NCBI GenBank assembly: GCA_963576735.1
Contig: OY755197.1
Span: 3,794,501 to 3,858,500, forward strand
Length of the DNA: 64,000 nt
Direction: 5' to 3'
Origin: Bedellia somnulentella
Lineage: Eukaryota; Arthropoda; Insecta; Lepidoptera; Bedelliidae
Shown here: piece after piece, positions 54,201-55,874 of the stretch
How positions within the stretch are numbered: the first letter of the stretch is position 1
Layout of the letters: each line of letters starts with the position of its first letter
Program-made: the position numbers and the translations under genes
Notes under the pieces: model-generated
Database searches by the model: none
What the model was told of the DNA's origin: nothing
The model's input: the letters and a program-made list of their open reading frames with translations, nothing else

Positions 54201-55874
54201 ACAGGATAAACACTGAAATGCTGAGGGCTGGTAAAGGGGTGGTGGCTTCCTGGTTGTACTTCCTTTTCCAAAAATGCTGGTCGAGTGGCAAAGTGCCACA
54301 AGACTGGTGCAAAGCGGTAATTGTGCCTTTATATAAAGGAAAGGGGTCACACCAGGAGGCTAGAAACTACCGTGGAATTAGCCTACTCAGCATTGTCGGT
54401 AAATTGTATGCAAAGGTTTTGATTGAAAGAGTGATGAATGAAACGGATGATAAAATTTGGGATGTGCAAGCAGGATTTAGAAAGGGAATGGGATGTATGG
54501 ACCAAATCTTCTCTTTAAGGAGCATCACCGAAAAGTTCTTAGCTAAGAACCGAAAGGTGTATTGCTCCTTCATTGATTTAGAGAAGGCGTATGATAGGGT
54601 GGTAAGAAAGTGTTTATGGGAGGTGTTATCCAAGTTCGGCTTGGGGAGCCAACTTATACGTGCACCGGTATCACTCTATGAGGATTCCAGTGCATGTGTG
54701 AGAGTAAAAGGGGAAAATACTGACTGGTTCGGGATCTCTCGGGGTGTCCGACAGGGTTGTGTAGCTTCCCCGTGGCTCTTCAATTTGTTCATGGATGACT
54801 GTTTAACAGAGTTGCGTGAAAGTGATTATGGATTGAGAATGGGTGGATTCATCATTAAATGCCTCTTATATGCCGACGATCAAGTGCTACTTGCATCATC
54901 GGTGGAAGAGCTGCAAGAGATGATGAATATTGCATGTGCGTCTTTTGAAAAAAAGGGAATGAGGGTGAATGTGGATAAAACAAAAACTATGGTTTTTGAG
55001 AGAGAAGTGAATATGACCGAATGCGTGATTGAGATTAATGGTAAGAAAGTGGAACAAGTGAAAGAGTTTGTATATTTGGGAAGTTTGTTTACTAGGGATG
55101 GAAAGTGTGATGAAGATATCGAGAGAAGAGTGAAAAAGGGTAATGCGGTAAATGGAGCACTGGATAGTCTAATGTCTAGTCAGTCGGTGTCTGAAAAGGC
55201 CCGAATGGCTGTGCATGATGCTGTCCTCGTTCCTACGCTTATGTATGGCAGTGAATGTTGGGTGTGGCAGAAGAAGCATGAAAGTAGAGTGAATGCAGTA
55301 GAAATGAGATCCCTCAGAAAAGTGTGTAATGTAAGGTTATGTGATCGTGTGAGGAATGATGTGATTCGTGAAAGGTGTGGTGTAAAAGATGATATTGTAA
55401 GAAAGATAGAAAAAGGAATGTTGAGATGGTTTGGGCACATAGAGAGGATGGATGACAGTAAATTGGTGAAAGAGATATATAGAGCCAATGTGGAAGGTAA
55501 TGTTAGTAGAGGACGACCTCGGAGGACACATTTGGATCAAATAGAAAATGTGCTCAAAAAGGCAGGTGTCCGCAGTATGAAGAATAAAAGAGCATGTATG
55601 AAAAGATTGATGGATGTAAACGAAGCCAGAGAGGTTTGCCAGGATCGTACAAAGTGGCGATCGATAGTCTCTGCCTACCCCAATGGGAACTAACGGCGTG
55701 AGAATATGTATGTATGTATGTATGTATGTTAAAAAAGTATTCATGAATCTAGTTTATAGTCAAACTCTTAACTATTAGTTTTTAACATTTTTTTTATTGC
55801 AGGTACAATACGAGTTTCTATATCGTGCCATATTGAATTACGCGGAGCTCCACAACTTGATGGATGACAGCTAA
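15149..55874 (+). CDS. Ptp69D: receptor-type protein tyrosine phosphatase, Ptp69D-like (whole gene, 26 coding exons)
   Basis: Complete coding span, 4467 coding bases in 26 exons, 1488 residues; all junctions have GT/AG borders and compatible phases. Predicted order: signal peptide (1-29); Ig1 with Cys53/Cys118; Ig2 with Cys167/Cys223; three FN3 domains (about 247-560); membrane-proximal region (568-817) with R-E-K-R at 718-721; transmembrane helix (about 818-836); PTP domain D1 with [10 protein letters not shown] and catalytic Cys1137; PTP domain D2 with Cys1419 in a CX5R loop. Two Ig plus three FN3 plus two PTP domains at this length is the Ptp69D plan; other insect RPTPs differ in ectodomain make-up. 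In flies this family removes phosphate from tyrosines in growth cones during motor and photoreceptor axon guidance. D2 is probably inactive (WPT in place of WPD). Introns are crowded with repeats and partial copies of the gene's own exons. Confidence 0.88.
15237..16700. other. intron 1, first part, nothing recognised
   Basis: AT-rich intron sequence with short ATT runs near 16488. No gene-like frames. Confidence 0.4.
16712..16846 (+). repeat. family D repeat
   Basis: gctgtgggaacagcaaagat, atactggccagtataccc and tgctgctcgtgtgcaagt. A second copy is at 34348-34512. A TM element follows directly. Confidence 0.65.
16846..16960. repeat. family TM, deleted copy
   Basis: tcatgtggggattattacta at left, a fragment gggttgattcccgcctgtg of the tRNA-like part, then tttatttattctttatttat at right. 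Confidence 0.6.
17405..17540 (-). repeat. family A SINE tail fragment
   Basis: acgttcacgccgtatatcc, then ccacgttttgcttggacagt, matches the tail half of the SINE. It ends only about 45 bases before exon 2 of the phosphatase. Confidence 0.65.
17586..17724 (+). CDS. Ptp69D: Ptp69D-like exon 2 (Ig1, first half)
   Basis: Acceptor ttttcag; reads [20 protein letters not shown], then [18 protein letters not shown], giving the first Ig cysteine (Cys53) and the core tryptophans. Ends in phase 2 at AG|GTAATT within an arginine codon that exon 3 completes. Confidence 0.88.
18112..18260 (-). repeat. family B repeat, diverged
   Basis: cagccagggcttcggaataa, aatcctcagccacttttgga and acaacacccacggaaagaaa. 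Middle deleted. Confidence 0.6.
18541..18824 (+). CDS. Ptp69D: Ptp69D-like exon 3 (Ig1 end, Ig2 start)
   Basis: Acceptor tctttcag. Contains [16 protein letters not shown], the classic D-x-G-x-Y-x-C end of an Ig domain (Cys118), then the linker and the first cysteine of Ig2 (ILQCGFE, Cys167). Several N-x-T sites suggest glycosylation. Donor GTAAGT, phase 1. Confidence 0.92.
18825..20523. other. intron 3, mostly unrecognised
   Basis: AT-rich. A short SINE A-like tail (gtaattctccgaacggggtt) near 19756-19775 on the minus strand. No coding evidence in either strand. Confidence 0.35.
20524..21266 (+). CDS. Ptp69D: Ptp69D-like exon 4 (Ig2 end, FN3-1, most of FN3-2)
   Basis: The longest exon. It completes Ig2 with the core tryptophan (VKWLKR) and [10 protein letters not shown] (Cys223). 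It then encodes FN3-1 ([13 protein letters not shown], with [15 protein letters not shown]) and most of FN3-2 ([24 protein letters not shown]). Acceptor ctatttcag, donor AGG|GTGAGT, phase 0. Confidence 0.95.
21612..21806 (+). CDS. Ptp69D: Ptp69D-like exon 5 (FN3-2 end, FN3-3 start)
   Basis: Acceptor ctaccatacag. Begins [15 protein letters not shown], finishing FN3-2 with three cysteines, then [15 protein letters not shown] and [19 protein letters not shown], the first half of FN3-3 with its tryptophan. Donor GTAAGT, phase 0. Confidence 0.9.
22059..22165 (+). CDS. Ptp69D: Ptp69D-like exon 6 (FN3-3 middle)
   Basis: Acceptor cccttacag. Reads [19 protein letters not shown], then [16 protein letters not shown], and ends AG|GTTAGT in phase 2. 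It continues the C strand begun in exon 5 (KGYS-IELTG). Confidence 0.85.
22190..22580. repeat. sequence with repeated CATCATGATGTGGCC-type ends
   Basis: Motifs catttcatgatgtggccaac (22240s) and ccacatcatgatgtggccaa (22534-22553) bracket about 290 bases; related tcatgaaat motifs recur at both ends. Possibly a MITE with subterminal repeats; borders unclear. Confidence 0.35.
23333..24947. repeat. 1.6-kb segment bounded by inverted repeats
   Basis: ctttgactatgaacactata (23333, 28 bases) and its inverse tatagtgtccatagtcaaag (ending 24947) bound the segment. Short AACCT/TTAGG-like runs lie outside both ends (23252-23266 and 24950-24962). The interior has no transposase. Confidence 0.4.
25088..25240. 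repeat. family TM, deleted copy
   Basis: aataaagaataaataaagga, cacaggcgggaatcgaacct and cctgagtcgaaatttttctt around a shortened tRNA-like core, ending attagtaataatgaggtttt. Confidence 0.6.
26090..26520. repeat. A-rich low-complexity tract
   Basis: Dominated by agataaaa- and aaaaataaa-type sequence, resembling old poly(A) tails of retroelements. Small frames here reflect base composition only. Confidence 0.5.
26883..27027 (+). CDS. Ptp69D: Ptp69D-like exon 7 (FN3-3 end)
   Basis: Acceptor ttgctttacag. Reads [20 protein letters not shown], a typical E-F-G end of FN3-3, then an arginine- and alanine-rich GC-rich linker ending PRPRWRK. Donor GTGTGT, phase 0. The exon is strikingly GC-rich compared with the flanking introns. 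Confidence 0.85.
27549..28006. mobile_element. foldback element with long diverged arms
   Basis: The left arm from GGAATTGG(T)CTAGACC to TTTGCCTATGGAATGC and the right arm (27905-28006) are inverted copies of about 100 bases. The spacer contains an RTE 3' end on the minus strand (cgttaattcccattggggta). Confidence 0.7.
27655..27705 (-). repeat. RTE 3' end fragment
   Basis: acttacgccgttaattccca, then ttggggtaggcagagactga, is the reverse complement of the 3' terminus of the RTE at 55660-55700. Confidence 0.65.
28356..29521 (+). mobile_element. Helitron remnant or non-autonomous Helitron
   Basis: The 3' end has an imperfect hairpin (ACCCGTGC, loop, GTGCGGGT at 29492-29514) followed by CTAG at 29518-29521 and a T, the Helitron terminus. 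The likely 5' end begins TC at about 28356, followed by the ACAAAGTCGCTTTCGCTG leader often seen in insect Helitrons. The interior holds the C-terminal end of a Pif1-like helicase. The exact 5' border is uncertain. Confidence 0.65.
29066..29473 (+). pseudogene. Helitron Pif1-like helicase, C-terminal fragment
   Basis: Frame reads [20 protein letters not shown], later [20 protein letters not shown] and [20 protein letters not shown], ending at TAG. The INKSQGQT and YVALSRV motifs are the last helicase motifs of the Pif1 family as carried by Helitrons. The Rep nuclease and most of the helicase are missing. Confidence 0.88.
29531..29758 (-). mobile_element. Helitron-like terminus or insect repeat in opposite orientation
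   Basis: Begins actagctgacccggcaatcg; its reverse complement ends in a GC-rich stretch and CAGCTAGT, resembling a Helitron 3' end on the minus strand. It continues with aaatcggcttagccgtttcg, a sequence common in insect repeats. Only 10 bases from the end of the plus-strand Helitron. Confidence 0.4.
29761..30017. mobile_element. Tc1/mariner-like MITE
   Basis: 257-bp element with inverted ends CAGGGTGTCCCAAGA and TCTTGGGACACCCTG, flanked by TA on both sides. Noncoding. The ends match the CAGGGTGTCCC type seen in many arthropod mariner-like elements. Confidence 0.85.
30106..30185 (+). CDS. Ptp69D: Ptp69D-like exon 8 (membrane-proximal region)
   Basis: Acceptor ttgtttcag. Reads [20 protein letters not shown] followed by GPICCYR, 80 bp, ending in phase 2. 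The [13 protein letters not shown] block marks the start of the membrane-proximal region that separates FN3-3 from the membrane. Confidence 0.88.
30360..30540 (+). repeat. family B repeat, 5' shortened
   Basis: ggcgactaagggtatatggg to tagccgtgagcatatgtatg. Confidence 0.75.
30730..30846 (+). repeat. LINE 3' end with (ATTCT)n tail
   Basis: gtacaataaagagttttcta followed by repeated ttctattctattct; the same end occurs at 62598-62620. Body not recognisable. Confidence 0.4.
30868..31115 (-). repeat. family B repeat, full length
   Basis: From atactcacggctataaatcc to ctaagccgacactacact on the minus strand. Confidence 0.85.
31353..31490 (+). CDS. Ptp69D: Ptp69D-like exon 9 (membrane-proximal region)
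   Basis: Acceptor tcttttccag. Reads [20 protein letters not shown], then [15 protein letters not shown] and [10 protein letters not shown]; donor GTAAGA, phase 2. It continues a beta-rich ectodomain segment without a recognised fold. Confidence 0.88.
31520..31775 (-). repeat. family B repeat, full length
   Basis: From catatactcacgactataa to ctaagccgacactacacggc, only about 30 bases after exon 9's donor. Confidence 0.85.
32085..32375 (+). CDS. Ptp69D: Ptp69D-like exon 10 (linker with basic processing motif)
   Basis: Acceptor atattctag. Holds a CPQC pair, a threonine/serine/proline-rich mucin-like run ([18 protein letters not shown]), an acidic stretch, then [14 protein letters not shown] at residues 718-721 fits a furin-type site and could yield a two-chain receptor; cleavage is inferred. 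Donor GTAAGT, phase 2. Confidence 0.88.
32690..32910 (-). repeat. LINE 3' fragment
   Basis: gcttcggaaggtgttcgtag and gcaacaaagaaactcttta resemble the 3' UTR of the LINE at 40820-41310 (ttcggaaggtgtt, gagaaactcgtc). Confidence 0.4.
33118..33326. mobile_element. 209-bp foldback palindrome
   Basis: Arms of about 90 bases (TTATAATTGAAACAACTATT through GCCCGACGTTTCGAAAAC) return in reverse with few mismatches around a spacer of about 30 bases. It lies 60 bases before exon 11, in intron 10. Confidence 0.85.
33387..33517 (+). CDS. Ptp69D: Ptp69D-like exon 11 (membrane-proximal region)
   Basis: Acceptor ttatttcag. Reads [20 protein letters not shown] followed by [20 protein letters not shown] and ELI. 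Contains an N-Y-T glycosylation site. Donor GTAAGT, phase 1. Confidence 0.85.
33530..33765 (-). repeat. family B repeat
   Basis: From tactcacggctataattccc to ctaagccggcactaaacgg, starting just after exon 11's donor; a short deletion near the tail. Confidence 0.8.
34121..34230 (+). CDS. Ptp69D: Ptp69D-like exon 12 (juxtamembrane ectodomain)
   Basis: Acceptor ctttctttgcag. Reads [20 protein letters not shown], then [16 protein letters not shown]. The final ILEIILQ is the start of the hydrophobic segment completed by exon 13. Donor GTTAGT, phase 0. Confidence 0.88.
34348..34512 (+). repeat. family D repeat
   Basis: cactgtgggaacagcaaaga, gtgtaccaactttgaatttg and cgctgctagtgtgcgagtga. Shares about 140 bases with 16712-16846. 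Confidence 0.65.
34792..34922 (+). CDS. Ptp69D: Ptp69D-like exon 13 (transmembrane helix)
   Basis: Acceptor aatatttgcag. Reads [20 protein letters not shown], a single membrane span, then the basic stop-transfer SRRSRK. This is followed by an internal 8-9 residue duplication ([17 protein letters not shown]). Donor AG|GTTTGT, phase 2. Three further partial copies of this exon follow in the intron. Confidence 0.9.
34813..35411 (+). repeat. 171-bp tandem array of the transmembrane exon (4 copies)
   Basis: Copies start near 34813, 34984, 35155 and 35326. Each carries the 3' four-fifths of exon 13, its donor AG|GTTTGT and the first 60 or so intron bases. Copies 2 and 3 still read [20 protein letters not shown] spans, but after a possible upstream AG the required frame meets TAA. 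Copy 4 has lost an internal segment. Confidence 0.9.
35828..36010 (-). pseudogene. piggyBac-like transposase, C-terminal cysteine-rich fragment
   Basis: Ends [20 protein letters not shown], then [19 protein letters not shown] and stop. The C-x2-C pairs form the C-terminal zinc-binding domain that recognises piggyBac ends. The DDE-type core that should precede it is deleted. Confidence 0.78.
36093..36344 (-). pseudogene. piggyBac-like transposase, N-terminal fragment
   Basis: ATG at 36344 gives [20 protein letters not shown] and an acidic serine-rich run ([20 protein letters not shown]), the usual disordered N-terminus of piggyBac transposases, then stops at SSDYF. About 83 codons. Confidence 0.75.
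36640..36930 (+). repeat. family A SINE, diverged
   Basis: Head ggtagctcatcgggaatact, then cctacaccaatgtttctttt, agctaagttgtacttggtca and a tail with acatcaggtgataac. Follows the piggyBac remnant. Confidence 0.6.
36940..37070 (+). repeat. family C repeat
   Basis: gcacgagccgtgtttaaact, agttatcgcgtgggataaa and gtatcgtatactgccatctc. Further copies at 59497-59625 and 61040-61165. Confidence 0.6.
37199..37263 (+). pseudogene. truncated copy of exon 14, acceptor side
   Basis: After ccccttcag the sequence reads [20 protein letters not shown] in the phase required by exon 13, against [20 protein letters not shown] in exon 14. The copy keeps acceptor and frame but is cut off by the SINE at 37270-37507, so it lacks a donor. 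Confidence 0.75.
37270..37507 (-). repeat. family A SINE truncating the exon 14 copy
   Basis: Reads tactcgcgtaatagagggca through ggtgtaggcccgacccggga to cattggactatcatg. It lies between the truncated exon 14 copy and true exon 14. Confidence 0.75.
37546..37687 (+). CDS. Ptp69D: Ptp69D-like exon 14 (cytoplasmic juxtamembrane)
   Basis: Acceptor ctcgttag. Reads [20 protein letters not shown], then [20 protein letters not shown] and GFQKEFE. The closing KEFE is the usual lead into a PTP domain, and the proline-rich [10 protein letters not shown] could bind SH3 domains. Phase 0 at GAG|GTACAT. A diverged copy of its 5' half lies at 37199-37263. Confidence 0.88.
38385..38540 (-). repeat. family B repeat, tail half
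   Basis: From acccacggctataaatccct to accgcatcgcccaaaaatcc. Confidence 0.8.
38882..39058 (+). CDS. Ptp69D: Ptp69D-like exon 15 (PTP D1 start)
   Basis: Acceptor gttgctacag. Reads [20 protein letters not shown], then [18 protein letters not shown] and [12 protein letters not shown]. It includes the KNRY substrate-loop motif and the DYINAN motif of classical PTPs. Donor GTATGT, phase 0. Confidence 0.93.
40349..40560 (+). CDS. Ptp69D: Ptp69D-like exon 16 (PTP D1 core)
   Basis: Acceptor atatccatag. Contains [20 protein letters not shown], then [20 protein letters not shown] and WPDEV. These are the conserved QGP...FWRM and KC..YWP motifs. Donor GTGAGT, phase 2. Confidence 0.95.
40660..40715 (+). 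repeat. RTE 3' end fragment
   Basis: gagagatttgccaggatcga and tagtctctgcctacccta match the last coding part of the RTE at 55630-55680, with a short deletion. Confidence 0.6.
40820..41310 (-). pseudogene. LINE reverse-transcriptase ORF, C-terminal fragment and 3' UTR
   Basis: Reverse strand reads [20 protein letters not shown], then [11 protein letters not shown] and a stop (40996-40998), the usual C-terminus of Jockey/CR1-type LINE ORF2. It is followed by a 3' UTR with an A-rich end. Upstream residues to about 41300 are recognisable but diverged. Confidence 0.7.
41372..41472 (+). CDS. Ptp69D: Ptp69D-like exon 17 (PTP D1)
   Basis: Acceptor aaattccgcag. Reads [20 protein letters not shown] followed by [13 protein letters not shown]. 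This is the IVR.L.V strand of the PTP fold followed by a variable loop. Ends G|GTATGG in phase 1. Confidence 0.85.
41655..41857 (+). repeat. family B repeat
   Basis: cccgcgggtgtcgtaagagg to ggcagtgagtttatgcatga, with middle shortened. Ends about 30 bases before exon 18. Confidence 0.7.
41888..42030 (+). CDS. Ptp69D: Ptp69D-like exon 18 (PTP D1, WPD-type loop)
   Basis: Acceptor catattacag. After a serine-rich loop it reads [20 protein letters not shown], then ILAFIK. W-K-D occupies the WPD-loop place, so the general-acid aspartate is present although the proline is replaced. Donor GTAATG, phase 0. A partial copy follows at 42445-42524. Confidence 0.92.
42445..42524 (+). pseudogene. partial copy of exon 18 with donor
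   Basis: Repeats the second half of exon 18 ([20 protein letters not shown]...) with few changes, mostly silent, plus donor GTATTG and the start of the intron. An AG just before TACCAC would put it out of phase, so it is probably not spliced in. Confidence 0.8.
42878..43069 (+). CDS. Ptp69D: Ptp69D-like exon 19 (PTP D1 catalytic loop)
   Basis: Acceptor ccccctcag. Holds the PTP signature [12 protein letters not shown] (Cys1137, Arg1143), then [20 protein letters not shown] and [11 protein letters not shown], the approach to the Q-loop. All catalytic residues expected of an active D1 are visible. Donor GTGAGT, phase 0. Decayed copies of its 3' part follow in the intron. Confidence 0.96.
43265..43325 (-). 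repeat. RTE 3' end fragment
   Basis: acatatactcaggccattag, then ctttcattggggtagactg. Diverged RTE terminus, in intron 19 next to the exon 19 relics. Confidence 0.45.
43361..44215 (+). pseudogene. decayed copies of exon 19 3' end and donor
   Basis: At 43361-43420 the sequence follows the exon 19 end and intron start (cctggtgcattctttggtg, tttagatgtta). A shorter match is near 43519-43540. At 43985-44060 a match to the [14 protein letters not shown] segment is seen, and another to the donor region near 44188. All are diverged and carry stops or lost donors. Confidence 0.55.
43637..43735 (+). repeat. duplicated CCAAT-containing 20-mer
   Basis: ccgaccaatcacagcgcag (43637) recurs as ccgaccaatcacagcgcat (43708), about 70 bases apart, in a stretch with CpG-rich ends. 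Could be a promoter-like element of a repeat; no transcript start is visible. Confidence 0.45.
44366..44515 (+). CDS. Ptp69D: Ptp69D-like exon 20 (D1 end, D1-D2 linker)
   Basis: Acceptor aacttccag. [20 protein letters not shown] completes D1 (QY.F.Y.A..E). The linker ends HEFE, the usual entry to D2. Donor GTTAGT, phase 0. Confidence 0.93.
45194..45365 (+). CDS. Ptp69D: Ptp69D-like exon 21 (PTP D2 start)
   Basis: Acceptor ctccccag. Reads [20 protein letters not shown], then [20 protein letters not shown] and the TYINASFIE block. K-N-R followed by serine stands at the KNRY position. Ends in phase 1 at GAAG|GTTAGT. A diverged copy lies at 45676-45802. Confidence 0.93.
45402..45645 (+). repeat. 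family B repeat, full length
   Basis: From gctgtgtagtgtcggcttag to agccgtgattatatgtatgt. It sits between exon 21 and its partial copy. Confidence 0.88.
45676..45802 (+). pseudogene. partial copy of exon 21
   Basis: Reads [20 protein letters not shown], then [16 protein letters not shown], nearly the same protein as exon 21. The donor GGTTAGT has become GTTGAG and no acceptor in the right phase precedes it. It is separated from exon 21 by a family B repeat. Confidence 0.8.
46274..46389 (+). CDS. Ptp69D: Ptp69D-like exon 22 (PTP D2)
   Basis: Acceptor tattcgcag. Reads [20 protein letters not shown], then [18 protein letters not shown]. The usual QGP has become QDP. Donor GTATGA, phase 0. Confidence 0.93.
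46755..46862 (+). repeat. family B repeat, tail half
   Basis: cgaaaagtggctgaggaatt, gaagctctggctaccttttc and gtagcagtgagtacc. Confidence 0.65.
47136..47267 (+). CDS. Ptp69D: Ptp69D-like exon 23 (PTP D2)
   Basis: Acceptor taccaacag. Reads [20 protein letters not shown], then [20 protein letters not shown] and TNNK. KCPRYW stands for the usual KC.QYWP. Donor GTAATA, phase 0. Three more partial copies follow. Confidence 0.93.
47371..47823 (+). repeat. three partial tandem copies of exon 23
   Basis: Copies at about 47371-47453, 47555-47640 and 47757-47823 (spacing 184, 184 and about 202 bases from the true exon). Each repeats [17 protein letters not shown]...FRV. The first keeps TNNK and donor GTAATA; the second has lost the donor; the last is badly decayed. 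Confidence 0.85.
47960..48130 (-). repeat. family A SINE head fragment
   Basis: Contains tcacgatgttttacgtcacc, gaattaaccatacatagga and ccactgagctatcttggttg. Diverged head half. Confidence 0.65.
48545..48805 (-). repeat. family B repeat, full length
   Basis: From tatatactcacacatacat and cggccgaaaatcccaaaaag to ctaagccggcactacagggc. It ends about 60 bases before exon 24. Confidence 0.85.
48864..49003 (+). CDS. Ptp69D: Ptp69D-like exon 24 (PTP D2 WPT loop and active-site Cys)
   Basis: Acceptor gtttcacag. Reads [20 protein letters not shown], then a charged helix and VMLVHC. W-P-T (1388-1390) replaces W-P-D, so the general acid is lost. Cys1419 is kept. Ends CA|GTACGT in phase 2. The 3' part of this exon with its donor is the first unit of the 166-bp array. 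Confidence 0.92.
48924..52829 (+). repeat. 166-bp tandem array of exon 24 3' end (about 23.5 copies)
   Basis: Each unit holds the last 80 bases of exon 24 ([12 protein letters not shown] through VHC), the donor CCA|GTACGT, and 86 bases of intron ending tataccgacacgtgcc. Units appear identical on reading, except that copy 1 has A at 48971 where the others have G and copy 23 has C at 52704. The last unit stops just after its donor. The unit length is not a multiple of three and contains no acceptor, so only the first unit can be exon sequence. Repeated 114-codon open frames here are products of the array, not genes. Confidence 0.95.
53324..53459 (+). CDS. Ptp69D: Ptp69D-like exon 25 (PTP D2 end of loop)
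   Basis: Acceptor tttaaaacag. Completes the loop as HCQYGTER (Cys1419, Arg1425), then [20 protein letters not shown] and [16 protein letters not shown]. The CX5R spacing survives but the last glycine of GxG is glutamate. Donor GTAAGT, phase 0. Confidence 0.93.
53750..55693 (+). CDS. RTE-type reverse transcriptase ORF (partial, N-terminus lost)
   Basis: Open frame of 647 codons. The first dozen codons are host intron sequence and target duplication; element sequence starts at about residue 13 ([20 protein letters not shown]). RT blocks: [43 protein letters not shown] (palm A), [19 protein letters not shown] (palm B) and [10 protein letters not shown] (catalytic YADD). The C-terminal domain has [20 protein letters not shown] and [15 protein letters not shown]. 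No stop or frameshift, so the insertion is recent, but without its endonuclease and 5' end it cannot move alone. Confidence 0.9.
   Translation: MDMPICENVKKVKNSEDEYKRVKNEVKKKIEKKKRDLIEWCERKLSDNFRNNQKLFWKYIRKEKGVSQNTRVNVVRDEQGELATDESSIRRVWKNYFEGLFEKEDSSISSPISSNVDWNDVMGDFSDSEISMEEIMKAMKSMKLGKAAGYDRINTEMLRAGKGVVASWLYFLFQKCWSSGKVPQDWCKAVIVPLYKGKGSHQEARNYRGISLLSIVGKLYAKVLIERVMNETDDKIWDVQAGFRKGMGCMDQIFSLRSITEKFLAKNRKVYCSFIDLEKAYDRVVRKCLWEVLSKFGLGSQLIRAPVSLYEDSSACVRVKGENTDWFGISRGVRQGCVASPWLFNLFMDDCLTELRESDYGLRMGGFIIKCLLYADDQVLLASSVEELQEMMNIACASFEKKGMRVNVDKTKTMVFEREVNMTECVIEINGKKVEQVKEFVYLGSLFTRDGKCDEDIERRVKKGNAVNGALDSLMSSQSVSEKARMAVHDAVLVPTLMYGSECWVWQKKHESRVNAVEMRSLRKVCNVRLCDRVRNDVIRERCGVKDDIVRKIEKGMLRWFGHIERMDDSKLVKEIYRANVEGNVSRGRPRRTHLDQIENVLKKAGVRSMKNKRACMKRLMDVNEAREVCQDRTKWRSIVSAYPNGN
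53785..55727 (+). mobile_element. 5'-truncated RTE-type non-LTR retrotransposon
   Basis: Reverse transcriptase element in the last phosphatase intron, sense strand. It ends in a (TATG)n microsatellite, typical of RTE-clade tails. The 13-base ATGTTAAAAAAGT is present at 53772-53784 and 55726-55738, a target-site duplication (a few bases ambiguous with the tail). The endonuclease half is missing, so this is a 5'-truncated insertion. Confidence 0.88.
55803..55874 (+). CDS. Ptp69D: Ptp69D-like exon 26 (C-terminus)
   Basis: Acceptor tttattgcag. Reads [20 protein letters not shown], then DDS and stop TAA, the normal QY.FLY.A..NY end of D2. Ending straight after D2 is usual for this family. Confidence 0.93.
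   Translation, partial: VQYEFLYRAILNYAELHNLMDDS

Noticed and set aside
55337..55744. 135-codon minus-strand frame, with similar ones at 53743-54633
   Set aside because: Antisense shadows of the reverse transcriptase frame.
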